Source: Pleodorina starrii
Lineage: Eukaryota; Chlorophyta; Chlorophyceae; Chlamydomonadales; Volvocaceae
Direction: 5' to 3'
Assembly (NCBI GenBank): GCA_030267565.1
Contig: BRXU01000021.1
Coordinates: 2,202,501 to 2,266,500, forward strand
DNA: 64,000 nucleotides
Positions 22,141-32,854 of the stretch are shown here, in pieces; the first letter of the stretch is position 1, and the number at the start of each line of letters is the position of its first letter. Below the pieces are notes generated by a model, which made no database searches, had not been told where the DNA came from, and saw only the letters and a program-made list of their open reading frames with translations. The translations under genes were made by a program, and so were the position numbers.

Positions 22141-22607
22141 ATGCAGGCAGCAGGGTTCACGGGGCATGGACGGCAGGGTTTAGCTATCTTGATAGGTTGG
22201 AAGTTTAGAGCGAGGGCATCGACGGTTATGGCATCATCGATGCATACATGCATAGGACAGCTGTGTGCATGCATGCATGAAGGTGTATTTAGGCAAGCAC
22301 GGGCTTTACACCTACCTAGACGTATGTAGGCGTACGTTGCATTCGTACATATGCTTTTGAGCCAGCGCCAGAAAAAGGTGCGGCTGTTTAATTGCATGCA
22401 TGCATGCATGCATGCATACAGCACGGAAAACCGCCACACTACCGTGTATGGTATGTAGGCATGTACGTACGTACGTATTGTATGAACTGTATAAGTGCAA
22501 TGCCTTCGGATCCTATACCGGTAGTTCGCTCCCTCTGGGGTTGAGTTCATCGGTTGTTGAGCCTCTGAAATGTACAGGTGTTGAGTGTTCATCCCTCCCT
22601 CACTCAC
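22141..22607. repeat. Inter-exon part of array unit
   Basis: Intron-like segment with the (GCAT)n run at about 22394-22418 and a (GTAC)n run near 22455-22475. It ends at the GTGAGT donor of unit 2 (minus strand). Confidence 0.6.
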
Positions 22608-22813
22608 GTTTGATGTAGAAGCAGGACCCCACGGACGGTGTCAGCGGCGTGTAACTCGACTTGATCAATCCGAACTCGTTGAAGGCGGCGCAGCTAGGGG
22701 TGCTGGTACAGGCAGCAGATGCGTTCTTTCCATAGTAGCCGAGATCGTCTCCACCGTGGTCGTAGTCTCGATAATTGCTGTAGCCCGATAACTGCTGGCA
22801 GACTGTTGGTGGA
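22608..22813 (-). pseudogene. Module exon, unit 2 (5'-truncated)
   Basis: The four-Cys module is intact through to the donor, but homology to the array stops at 22813, inside the hinge. The Pro-rich part and AG acceptor are replaced by unrelated sequence. One residue differs (SNPSC reads STPSC). This is the right breakpoint of the detached array fragment. Confidence 0.65.
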
Positions 22814-23451
22814 GTTTGGGGAGCCAGCCAAAACACATACAATGTTTATGCAGGTATTCAATACATAACATTTTTGTACGTACTCAGAAGTACGTATGAA
22901 GGATACATAGCGCAGACACAGCCCATCACTTTCCATGTACAACTTTTCCGTAAACTTCAGTTCCCCGACTTTACGGGGTTCTTAGCAGCCATACCCTGTT
23001 TGCGGAAGTATAGTTATACAGATCAATATAGATTATGATCAGGATAACGTACGAGGAATATGTAGAGCAGGCACAGCCCTTGTGTACACTTTTCCAAAAA
23101 AGGCAGTTCACCGGCTTCATCTAAAAAGGCATGCGTAATGCTGAACGTATTAATTACGTTGTGATGCTAGGATATTTAACGCTGCTAGGCTGGGGCGAGC
23201 GGGTGAAAGCTGTCTCAGACACATAGACAGACATTTGAACCGTACGCATCGGGTGCTTCGTGTAGAGTACTCTGTTATGCTTCATTATCTGTAAACTTAA
23301 TATTAGCCCAGAGAGCCTTGAGCTGTGCCCAAATAACGTTGAGCACCAACAGCATCGCCTCGTTGTTGCTCGTCTGCGGACGACTCCCATCCCATCCAGT
23401 CATGAACTGCGAAAATTTGAATGGATTTGGCTGAAGTGTTAACTGGCGACG
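22814..23451. other. Unassigned AT-richer sequence
   Basis: No gene, tandem repeat or transposon end recognised. A short palindromic patch, GTACGTACTCAGAAGTACGTA, lies near 22876. Confidence 0.4.
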
Positions 23452-23614
23452 GGGCGCGGAGCCGGCCCTGGGTGCACCGCATTACAAGGATGAAGGCGCG
23501 CGCTGTCACAGATTCCGGGACGCGGGTGGTGGTTTGGCATCGGTGACAGAACCGCCGCGTTTGTTGTGCAGAGTATCCCATTAGTCACGCAGCCGACAGA
23601 CTCCGGAACGCACG
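23452..23614 (+). repeat. 165-bp dispersed repeat, copy 1
   Basis: Runs from GGCGCGGAGCCGGCCCTGGG to CTCCGGAACGCACGG. Two further copies lie at 25868-26036 and 26086-26257. Copy 1 is the most diverged. Confidence 0.8.
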
Positions 23615-23733
23615 GTACGTTCGACTGGCACTTGCAACTGTTTGGCTTATTTGAGGGTAGCCCATCGGATTTCTCGCCTGCAGGTGTCGGATCACATGAC
23701 TGCACACGAACGAACCATGTGCCTACCCCGGAC

Positions 23734-24276
23734 TGGGAATATGCGCTGCATCCAGTAAAGCTGTTTCACATGCGCCAAATATACATAAATGGCGCAACGG
23801 CAATGCGGCACACTCGCGGCGAGGCGTCACCGTAACGTAGATAGGATCATCCACCGGCTGCTGGCGAAGTCGGCTCCACGCAGAACGGCTGACCACATAA
23901 TGCTCAGTATTGCACAAATGGTGCAATTACGAGGACGATGGAAGGTCTCGGCCAGGCAAGGGAAAAGAGTGACGATGAAAGACCTTACATGTCTCTTCCA
24001 CTAGGCCAGGTCCTTAACCTAACGAAAGGGGCCTACTAGTTGCTCACAGGCGACTGCCTGAGAGCAAATCGAGACAAGGCAACAAGCCAAAGACTCGACT
24101 AAAATACGCGAAACAACTGTACGACATCCTACTCCCGAGATCTTCACGTAAGCTATACTACGTTACGAACTCGAAAGCGAACAACCAAGACTGACGTAGA
24201 ACCAACAAACTACGCAAATCCGCAATAACAGGAAATACGGACGGTAAACTGCCGGTGACGGTAAACTGATCCGACA
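23734..24276 (+). repeat. 543-bp direct repeat, left copy
   Basis: Starts TGGGAATATGCGC and ends ACTGATCCGACA. It is nearly identical to 25218-25760 (differences near 23999-24003). The TG...CA ends would suit a pair of LTRs, but the flanks show no matching target duplication (CGGAC against CAGGC), and a 49-bp flank (about 23685-23733) is itself repeated just after the copy (about 24281-24329). Tandem duplication is the safer reading. Confidence 0.8.
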
Positions 24277-25217
24277 GCTGTCGGATCACATGACTGCACA
24301 CGAACGAACCATGTGCCTACCCCGGACTCCCCCCCCAGCGTGCAACGCAGAAAGCAAAGCTGGAAATGAAGGGGTGCACATGAAATCAGGTGCGAAGCAG
24401 TTCCAGCCATGACCGCACGACAATCCAAGCGTCCTGTCGGTAGGGCCGAGACACGAAGATAAAATGCCAAACGTACGGTGAACACCAAGTCTGCACGCAA
24501 GCAGGAAACACCTGGAGAAGTGCCCAGCCACAAACAACCAACGATGCAGCAGCGGGTCGCCAACACACTCACCTAACCACGGATCTGCCAAACAACAAGA
24601 CGGCATGAGCATCCGCGGATCACCCCACTATGGACACATCGCATTCAACGATTCCCGGGATCTAGCACTGGCTCTGGCAGCTGGGCTCTGGCTCGGGCGT
24701 CACCACATCAGACGGACATCGTCAGCAATGGTCCCCACACGTGGCCCGGGATATAGCACCTGCGCATCACCCAGCCAGCTCACGTTGGGCGGGCGAGGAA
24801 CACGACGGACAGCCACGCACTACGCAAAACATAAGCGATCTGGTCCCGCCTCAACTGACGCCTACTTCCTGCCAGGGTTCAGCACGACAACCTAACGCAG
24901 CTCAGCGTCACCTCAGTCAGCACTTCACGCAGGCCTAGCCCCTACCCGGGATATAGCTCTGGCTACCGGGCTCTGGCGTCACCTCTGTCGGTAGGCGTTA
25001 CTATCCCTTCAACGTGGCCCGGGATATAGCATTGGCGAAGAAGTTGCGGCATCTACCCGGCAGCAAGATGCAAGGCTCGACAGTATCAGTCTCGGGCCAA
25101 AACGAAACCACTGCGTCAACACAAATCAAGGCTCAATCCGAAGGTCAGGCGCGGCGACCAAATCATAACATCACGACATCATGCTCGATAAGAACCAAGC
25201 ACTTCGTCTCGATTTGC
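24277..25217. other. Segment between the 543-bp direct repeats
   Basis: 941 bp. It opens with a repeat of the 49-bp flank, then unassigned sequence with (A/G)CCCGGGATATAGC motifs at about 24655, 24747, 24947 and 25017. No reverse transcriptase, transposase or other coding motif seen. Confidence 0.45.
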
Positions 25218-25760
25218 TGGGAATATGCGCTGCATCCAGTAAAGCTGTTTCACATGCGCCAAATATACATAAATGGCGCAACGGCAATGCGGCACACTCG
25301 CGGCGAGGCGTCACCGTAACGTAGATAGGATCATCCACCGGCTGCTGGCGAAGTCGGCTCCACGCAGAACGGCTGACCACATAATGCTCAGTATTGCACA
25401 AATGGTGCAATTACGAGGACGATGGAAGGTCTCGGCCAGGCAAGGGAAAAGAGTGACGATGAAAGACCTTACATGTCTCTTCCGCTCGGCCAGGTCCTTA
25501 ACCTAACGAAAGGGGCCTACTAGTTGCTCACAGGCGACTGCCTGAGAGCAAATCGAGACAAGGCAACAAGCCAAAGACTCGACTAAAATACGCGAAACAA
25601 CTGTACGACATCCTACTCCCGAGATCTTCACGTAAGCTATACTACGTTACGAACTCGAAAGCGAACAACCAAGACTGACGTAGAACCAACAAACTACGCA
25701 AATCCGCAATAACAGGAAATACGGACGGTAAACTGCCGGTGACGGTAAACTGATCCGACA
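25218..25760 (+). repeat. 543-bp direct repeat, right copy
   Basis: Partner of 23734-24276, same orientation, 1484 bp apart start to start. Confidence 0.8.
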
Positions 25761-25867
25761 CAGGCCCGTCTTTCTATGCGCACGCAGCGTGGAGTGCACG
25801 CCGCTTCATTCCTGTCAGACGGGCGCTGCGGGCACGGAGAGCAGCGGCTGCGTGCACGGGAGGGAGC

Positions 25868-26257
25868 GGCGCGGAGCCGGCCCTGGGTGCACCCATTTCC
25901 GCAACACAGGGGTAAGGCGCGCACTGTCACAGTTTCCGGAACGCGGGCGATGGTTTGGCGTCTGTGACAGAACCGCCGCGCTTGTTGTGCAGAGTATCCC
26001 ATTAGTCACGCAGCCGACAGACTCCGGAACGCACGGGTGCTGCGGGCGTGGAGAGCAGCGGCTGCACGGGAGGTTGCAGTCCTCGCCGGCCCTGGGTGCA
26101 CCCATTTCCGCATCACAGGGGTAAGGCGCGCGCTTTCACAGTTCCCGGGGTGCGGGCGGTTGTTTGGGGTCAGTGCCAGCACAGCCGCGCTTGTTGTGCA
26201 GTGTATCCCATTAGTCACGCAGCCGGCAGACTCCGGAACGCACGGGTGCTGCGGGCG
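25868..26257 (+). repeat. 165-bp repeat, copies 2 and 3 in tandem
   Basis: Two copies about 217 bp apart (25868-26036, 26086-26257), separated by a GTGCTGCGGGCGTGGAGAGC-type linker. Copy 3 leads directly into the minisatellite at 26262. Confidence 0.8.
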
Positions 26258-26261
26258 TGGA

Positions 26262-28700
26262 GAGCCCCTAGCCCCTTCCACCTGTCCCCAGCCCCAAGCT
26301 TCTTGCACCAATCCCCGGCCACAAGCCCCTGCTACCCAACTGCTGCCCTCGCCACCAATCTCCGGCCCCCAGCCCCTGCCTCCCATGTCCGGCCCTAAGT
26401 TCGTTGAATCAGTCTCCGGCCCCGAACACCTCCCACCCATGTCCGGCCCCTAGCCCCTTCCACCTGTCCCCAGCCCCAAGCTTCTTGCACCAATCTCCGG
26501 CCCCCAGCCCCTGCCTCCCATGTCCGGCCCCGAGTTCGTTGAATCAGTCTCCGGCCCCGAGCACCTCCCACCCATGTCCGGCCCCTAGCCCCTTCCACCT
26601 GTCCCCAGCCCCAAGCTTCTTGCACCAATCCCCGGCCACAAGCCCCTGCTACCCAACTGCTGCCCTCGCCACCAATCTCCGGCCCCCAGCCCCTGCCTCC
26701 CATGTCCGGCCCTAAGTTCGTTGAATCAGTCTCCGGCCCCGAACACCTCCCACCCATGTCCGGCCCCTAGCCCCTTCCACCTGTCCCCAGCCCCAAGCTT
26801 CTTGCACCAATCCCCGGCCCCCAGCCCCTGCCTCCCATTTCCGGCCCCGAGTTCGTTGAATCAGTCTCCGGCCCCGAGCACCTCCCACCCATGTCTGGCC
26901 CCTAGCCCCTTCCACCTGTCCCCAGCCCCAAGCTTCTTGCACCAATCCCCGGCCACAAGCCCCTGCTACCCAACTGCTGCCCTCGCCACCAATCTCCGGC
27001 CCCCAGCCCCTGCCTCCCATGTCCGGCCCCGAGTTCGTTGAATCAGTCTCCGGCCCCGAGCACCTCCCACCCATGTCTGGCCCCTAGCCCCTTCCACCTG
27101 TCCCCAGCCCCAAGCTTCTTGCACCAATCCCCGGCCACAAGCCCCTGCTACCCAACTGCTGCCCTCGCCACCAATCTCCGGCCCCCAGCCCCTGCCTCCC
27201 ATGTCCGGCCCCGAGTTCGTTGAATCAGTCTCCGGCCCCGAGCACCTCCCACCCATGTCCGGCCCCTAGCCCCTTCCATCCACCTGTCCCCAGCCCCAAG
27301 CTTCTTGCACCAATCCCCGGCCACAAGCCCCTGCTACCCAACTGCTGCCCCCGCCACCAATCTCCGGCCCCCAGCCCCTGCCTCCCATGTCCGGCCCCGA
27401 GTTCGTTGAATCAGTCTCCGGCCCCGAGCACCTCCCACCCATGTCCGGCCCCTAGCCCCTTCCACCTGTCCCCAGCCCCAAGCTTCTTGCACCAATCCCC
27501 GGCCACAAGCCCCTGCTACCCAACTGCTGCCCTCGCCACCAATCTCCGGCCCCCAGCCCCTGCCTCCCATGTCCGGCCCTAAGTTCGTTGAATCAGTCTC
27601 CGGCCCCGAACACCTCCCACCCATGTCCGGCCCCTAGCCCCTTCCACCTGTCCCCAGCCCCAAGCTTCTTGCACCAATCTCCGGCCCCCAGCCCCTGCCT
27701 CCCATGTCCGGCCCCGAGTTCGTTGAATCAGTCTCCGGCCCCGAGCACCTCCCACCCATGTCCGGCCCCTAGCCCCTTCCACCTGTCCCCAGCCCCAAGC
27801 TTCTTGCACCAATCCCCGGCCACAAGCCCCTGCTACCCAACTGCTGCCCTCGCCACCAATCTCCGGCCCCCAGCCCCTGCCTCCCATGTCCGGCCCTAAG
27901 TTCGTTGAATCAGTCTCCGGCCCCGAACACCTCCCACCCATGTCCGGCCCCTAGACCCTTCCACCTGTCCCCAGCCCCAAGCTTCTTGCACCAATCCCCG
28001 GCCCCCAGCCCCTGCCTCCCATTTCCGGCCCCGAGTTCGTTGAATCAGTCTCCGGCCCCGAGCACCTCCCACCCATGTCTGGCCCCTAGCCCCTTCCACC
28101 TGTCCCCAGCCCCAAGCTTCTTGCACCAATCCCCGGCCACAAGCCCCTGCTACCCAACTGCTGCCCTCGCCACCAATCTCCGGCCCCCAGCCCCTGCCTC
28201 CCATGTCCGGCCCCGAGTTCGTTGAATCAGTCTCCGGCCCCGAGCACCTCCCACCCATGTCTGGCCCCTAGCCCCTTCCACCTGTCCCCAGCCCCAAGCT
28301 TCTTGCACCAATCCCCGGCCACAAGCCCCTGCTACCCAACTGCTGCCCTCGCCACCAATCTCCGGCCCCCAGCCCCTGCCTCCCATGTCCGGCCCCGAGT
28401 TCGTTGAATCAGTCTCCGGCCCCGAGCACCTCCCACCCATGTCCGGCCCCTAGCCCCTTCCATCCACCTGTCCCCAGCCCCAAGCTTCTTGCACCAATCC
28501 CCGGCCACAAGCCCCTGCTACCCAACTGCTGCCCCCGCCACCAATCTCCGGCCCCCAGCCCCTGCCTCCCATGTCCGGCCCCGAGTTCGTTGAATCAGTC
28601 TCCGGCCCCGAGCACCTCCCACCCATGTCCGGCCCCTTGCCCCTTCCACCTGTCCCCAGCCCCAAGCTTCTTGCACCAATCCCCGGCCACAAGCCCCTGC
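26262..28700. repeat. CCCC-rich minisatellite with 1184-bp higher-order period
   Basis: Built from about 135- and 182-bp blocks (landmarks CCTTCCACCTGTCCCCAGCC, CAAGCTTCTTGCACCAATC, GTTCGTTGAATCAGTCTCC, CACCTCCCACCCATGTCCGG). Equivalent positions recur 1184 bp apart: 26395/27579, 26712/27896, 27220/28404. So a four-block cassette was duplicated whole. The Pro-rich frames on the plus strand and Gly/Arg-rich frames on the minus strand are each stopped once per block by CCCCTAGCCCC or its complement. I therefore treat them as by-products, not genes. Confidence 0.92.
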
Positions 28701-29591
28701 CTCCCAAAGCCCAGCCCTCCAGCTTCAGGCCATGTAGTGTCCAAGGATGAGCTCCAACCTCAATGCCCAACTGTTTAGCCCCAGCCGCCAAACAAAAACT
28801 CTGAAGCCTCAGACCCTAGCCCCAGCCCCAAAGCCTTATCAGGGTGGAAAGGGAAGAAAGACAGAGTGTGTACGTGGGGGCTTTGGGTATTTCGGGAAGT
28901 TTCGGCGGGTATGGCTGACAGCTGTGCTGTCGCAGATCTATTGCAACACAACAATTTAAGTATATGCTTAAAGAGACTCGGGACCATGAACACCACAACA
29001 AATGACGACTACCGTCATTTTGCTTTGGGATGCATTCAGGCGTGCACCGACAAAACGCCGCAGGAAGGCCATGCGCACCACATTAACGTCAATGAAAGAT
29101 AAAAAAATGCGTTGTAAAGGTGAAGGTGTCCTTTCGAGTGTTAATGGCTCAGAAGAGCCAGGAGCCCGATGTCAGTACGGAAACTAATGACCGTCCCACT
29201 ATACGCGTTGCCGGCAAATACGCTTTCCTTCTACATTTAACTTAAATAGATAATAATAAATAGGCATTGGGAATAGCGCACTACTCTCACCCTCGCCTAT
29301 ACGCTTATTCTTGACTGCCGATAGCAAAAGTCAAAGCAAGGCGAGTGGTTCAATAAGTTCAAGATTTGCTCGCAGGGTTGCCTCAGGTAACTGGTAACCA
29401 TGTGACAAAAGCTACGGAAATTATCAGACTTATCGATAAGGTCCCGCTGTTCGCCGAGTACCAATGGACATTGTGGGCAGTCTCTTCCACGCCGGAACTT
29501 TGTCAAGGGACCGATTCCAGGAGCGAAACGTGTAAGGATAAACATCATAATTACTGGCGCCAATGGTCTTTAACAGCTGTGTAGCTAAGCG
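28701..29591. other. Unassigned sequence
   Basis: No repeats shared with the rest of the window and no recognisable gene. Short frames (60-90 codons) only. Confidence 0.4.
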
Positions 29592-30611
29592 TTTTTGGGC
29601 GGGGCCCCAGCGCGAAGCGCCCGGGGGGGCCCCGCCCTGTAGGATTGCCCATGTCCGTGTGGACTGTGGACTGTGGACTGTGGACTGTGGACTGTGAACT
29701 GTGAACTGTGGTGTCCTAACAAAAGTGCAGAATCTCGGCCAACGGAAATACTGCATAAGTAATATATCACATTCTTTATTGCACGGTAAATTTATTATTG
29801 GAACCCAACATCGCACGAGTAAAAACCAGTTTGGCAGTCTCCATGGACCGAGGCCGAGGTCAAACCAACGCCTCTCGGCCTATAATTAATTCCAGAAGAT
29901 TCATCGTTCCTCAAAGTGGATTTCTGACATGACGGCGTGAAATGAATCTTCGTTTCGGCAACCAACTATGTTTGCATTGCGAACATTCTTCCCGCGACCA
30001 CACCACAGCTCTGCTACCCGGTCCGACCGACTTGACGCATATTTCGATTACAAAGGTTGCAAGGAGCAAACCATGAGGGGCAAACTGCTGATTGTTGGAC
30101 GCCAAGCCGCAAATGCACGCATTATGCAGCGGTCTTCAGCGGGCCGCCCAACAAGTCCAGTCGGCAACCTAGGGATGGACTTCTACATTCCCTGTCCTAA
30201 TGTTAAAGCAGTCAAGCCTCCTCTACGGCGAATACCTCAGTAGCGAAGCCTGTGCACTCTCGTCGGCAACTGCACGTCGTCGCAACCCTCGCAAACAGTT
30301 CCGCTGTCCTTCTATTGGCAAGTCAGCCTGCGTGATGTGTAAATGATACACTCCATGTCTACTGTCAAGTAACTTCAGCCAATGCGCTGGCCGGAAGAGT
30401 TGCACAGTGCCGAGACGGCGCGCGATGCTAAACATGGGTCGGATTGCTGAAGCCGCAGGCATTTCAGATATAAAGCTCTGGCTGCCTATCAGCAGGAATG
30501 TCGACTCACTACTTCACGCCCTCGCCACCCTAGCACTCAACTTGACCCGTACGGATTTAGTGGGGCCCCGCCCTTTTTCCGGCTTCGAGGAAGCCGACAC
30601 CAACCCCTTGT
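29592..30611 (-). mobile_element. Dispersed repeat family R, copy R1
   Basis: About 1020 bp. Left end TTTTTGGGCGGGGCCCC leads into a GC-rich hairpin (GGGCGGGGCCCC ... GGGGCCCCGCCC, 29597-29637). Right end has GGGGCCCCGCCCTTTTT followed by a CGGCTTC/GAAGCCG hairpin and CCCCTTGT. The same family occurs at 37898-38884 (same orientation) and, reversed, at 38893-39457 and inside the three LTR elements. No coding capacity. The class is uncertain: the ends share a 12-bp GGGCGGGGCCCC inversion but no target duplication was found. Confidence 0.6.
29661..29712. repeat. (GGACTGT)n 7-bp minisatellite in R1
   Basis: About seven copies, the last two GAACTGT. It sits just after CCCATGTCCGTGT. Copy R2 has a different 7-bp repeat at the same place (37966-38009); the plus-oriented copies have none. 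Confidence 0.85.
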
Positions 30612-30930
30612 CCGTCTCTAATGTCTGTAATCAACCCAATGCCCTTACCCCAACGCAGTTCAGCATGGAGTGCACGGACATGGAGCTAGCGGCTTTGGTG
30701 TGAACAAGTGGACTAGCCTTGGAGTGGACTTGGAGCTAGCGGCCGGGAATAGCTGTGCTGGGGGAGCTAGCGGCCAGGAGCAAGACCAGCAGCTCGCTGC
30801 CTCTCAAGTAAGTAGCGTATGGGTTACCGTGGGCTTCAGAACCCAAACAAGCGAACTAGGGGAAAAGCGCAAAGGCGAGCGACGACGGGGCGTGTATGCG
30901 GCCTGTGCAGGCCTGTCGGCCCTTACCATC
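30612..30930. other. Spacer left of the gypsy insertion
   Basis: Contains three GAGCTAGCGGC motifs (30685-30772). No gene seen. It ends in CCATC, the left target duplication. Confidence 0.5.
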
Positions 30931-31212
30931 TGTTGTAGCGTGATGGCTACACAGTACTTATACGAATTATTGAATATGATTATGATTATCGAATTACCGA
31001 TAACAGAACTTTCCGAATAGTATAGAATATCTCTTGAACGAGTATTCTAGAATCTGTACGACAATCACGAATCTCGAAGCCGTCTTTGCTCACAGAAAGA
31101 ACGATGACTGAACGTTAAGTTCTGATTCGATTCTGAGCACGGTAGTAAATACCGTGGCCGGGGCAGTGCCGGCCTGAGACAAAGGTATTTACCTACGTAT
31201 CTCACTACAACA
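30931..31212 (+). repeat. Ty3/gypsy 5' LTR
   Basis: 282 bp, TGTTGTAG...CTACAACA ends. AT-rich first half with TATA-like TAGTATAGAATAT near 31018-31030, the probable promoter area. Identical to 36883-37164. Confidence 0.97.
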
Positions 31213-31216
31213 TCTT

Positions 31217-31234
31217 TGGTGTCTCAGCAACACT
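31217..31234 (+). other. Ty3/gypsy primer-binding site
   Basis: TGGTGTCTCAGCAACACT begins four bases after the LTR. TGG matches the complement of a tRNA 3' CCA end. I cannot say which tRNA. Confidence 0.55.
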
Positions 31235-31447
31235 GACTCGCTTCGACTTTACACCAGACGAACGAGCCGCACGACTTGCTAGTCTCAAGTCGTCGGCGGT
31301 GCTTCACGCGTTAGGTCGCTACGGCTTCGGTTCAGAGTGGTTCATGCTGAGTGACTTGCCAGCAAGCCGTCTGACTGACGCAGTGTTCATTCGCGAGCTA
31401 CTCGCGCGACTCTGCATCTCAGGTTTGCAATACGCTAACGTTCAGCT

Positions 31448-32854
31448 ATGACCGACCCGACAGAGACGAACACTTTGCCGAACGATCCTATGCCCGTAGA
31501 TGGCAACACGAACAACGTGAACCCTACGAACCCTACGAACCCTACGAACCTTTCGAACCCTGCGAACACGGCCCAGCAGCAACAGCGGCAACAGCAGCAA
31601 CGGCAGCAGCCGCCGCCTGCTCGGACCGCGCCGACTCCGACTCCGACCGGCGCCGAGGCGGCGACTGGACCTTCGAACCCCGATATTGCTGCTCAGATTC
31701 AGCTCGCTGAAACGCAGTTGAAGCTGAAGCAGGCCGAACTCGAACTGGTTCGCGCGCAGGCCGATTTGGCCAACGCGAGCGCATCAGGATCGCGACCCCC
31801 AGTGCCATCGGTAAGCACTCGAAACGATTCTGATGCTGATCGTTTTGCTTTGAATGGAACTTCGAACCGGACTGAACTGCGACCTCACTTGAAAAACGAA
31901 CCCCCGCAGCCATCGAAGGACGGATCCCTCGACAACTTTGTCAACGACTTCCAGGAGTGGGCTGTGCGATTCATTCCGAACCAGCTCGAAGATTCCGTTT
32001 GGCAGTTCCGAACGGCGGTGAAAGAGTACCCGCCCGGTGCTCAGGACTGGCTGGCTGACTGGCGAAGGGAGCAGAAGCAGTCCGGCAAGCCGTTCGATCT
32101 GACCGAACTCCTCCGCGATTTTCTGAACCGCTTCGACCCCAAGGTGCGCACGAAGGAAGACGAAGCGCTCGAACAGTTGCTTGAGGGTCAAGTGCGAATG
32201 GATCCGGCGAAGGGTGTTGCCGAATACAATGCTCGTTTTCGGGAAATCGCTCGCCGTGCGAAATTTACTGACTCGAAGGCCTTGGCGAAGATGTTTCGTA
32301 AGGGCCTGATTCGCGAACTGCAAGCTCAGTGCCGTGTCGATAGCAATGGCAACGAATTCGCGAACTTGACCGACCTTGTCGACTATGCCATTGGCGAAGA
32401 AAAGAAGCTTAAGGCACGGGCCCAGGGCCAGTCGCGCGCTTCTTTGCATTACGCGGCCTCTGGTTCTAAGAAACGTTCCCGAAACTCCCGACAGGACGCC
32501 AACGACAACGGCAAACGACCATCGACCTCGTCGTGGGTTGAAGCTGTCAACAAGCGATCTCGACAGGACCGTCAGGGCCACAACCGCGACTCGACCGCTG
32601 CGAACCAGGCGCGCACTGACGAGGCGACTCCGGCGCGGCCTGGGCGTGTCATGTCGAAAGCGATGCAGTGGGCCTTTCGGATGGCGGAAGAGAAGCCCAA
32701 CGAACCGTCGAACGTCCCGAACCCCCTAGTTCCCGGAACGTTTTTGACGAACAAGGCGAAGTTCGAATGGATGGACCAGGGACGATGCTTTAAGTGCGGG
32801 CAGCAGGCTAAGCACATTAAGGCCGCGTGCCCGGGAATCCCGCACCCGAAGTAG
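31448..32854 (+). CDS. Ty3/gypsy Gag (468 aa), ends in UAG readthrough site
   Basis: Structural protein of the virus-like particle. The first 60 residues are low-complexity (NPT repeats, poly-Gln/Pro), then a helical coiled-coil-prone stretch (about 80-108). A retrotransposon Gag capsid region follows (about 160-295; FVNDFQEWAVRFI, LLEGQVRMDPAKGVAEYNARF). The C terminus has a basic region and one zinc knuckle beginning at Cys447. That knuckle is CX2CX5HX4C, one residue longer before the histidine than the usual CX2CX4HX4C. The stop is TAG followed by GGAG, and the reading frame simply continues into Pol. ATG at 31448 follows a 235-bp leader and is the first in frame. Confidence 0.93.
   Translation: MTDPTETNTLPNDPMPVDGNTNNVNPTNPTNPTNLSNPANTAQQQQRQQQQRQQPPPARTAPTPTPTGAEAATGPSNPDIAAQIQLAETQLKLKQAELELVRAQADLANASASGSRPPVPSVSTRNDSDADRFALNGTSNRTELRPHLKNEPPQPSKDGSLDNFVNDFQEWAVRFIPNQLEDSVWQFRTAVKEYPPGAQDWLADWRREQKQSGKPFDLTELLRDFLNRFDPKVRTKEDEALEQLLEGQVRMDPAKGVAEYNARFREIARRAKFTDSKALAKMFRKGLIRELQAQCRVDSNGNEFANLTDLVDYAIGEEKKLKARAQGQSRASLHYAASGSKKRSRNSRQDANDNGKRPSTSSWVEAVNKRSRQDRQGHNRDSTAANQARTDEATPARPGRVMSKAMQWAFRMAEEKPNEPSNVPNPLVPGTFLTNKAKFEWMDQGRCFKCGQQAKHIKAACPGIPHPK

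Noticed and set aside
23734..25760. Complete LTR retrotransposon with 543-bp LTRs
   Set aside because: No target duplication, no primer site or purine tract recognised, and no coding interior.
26006..28791. Repeated 96-124-codon Pro-rich or Gly-rich frames
   Set aside because: Each is bounded by the same stop in every minisatellite block; both strands are equally open.
29592..30611. Helitron assignment for family R
   Set aside because: A GC hairpin lies near one end, but no CTRR terminus or TC start fits all copies and no insertion between A and T could be shown.
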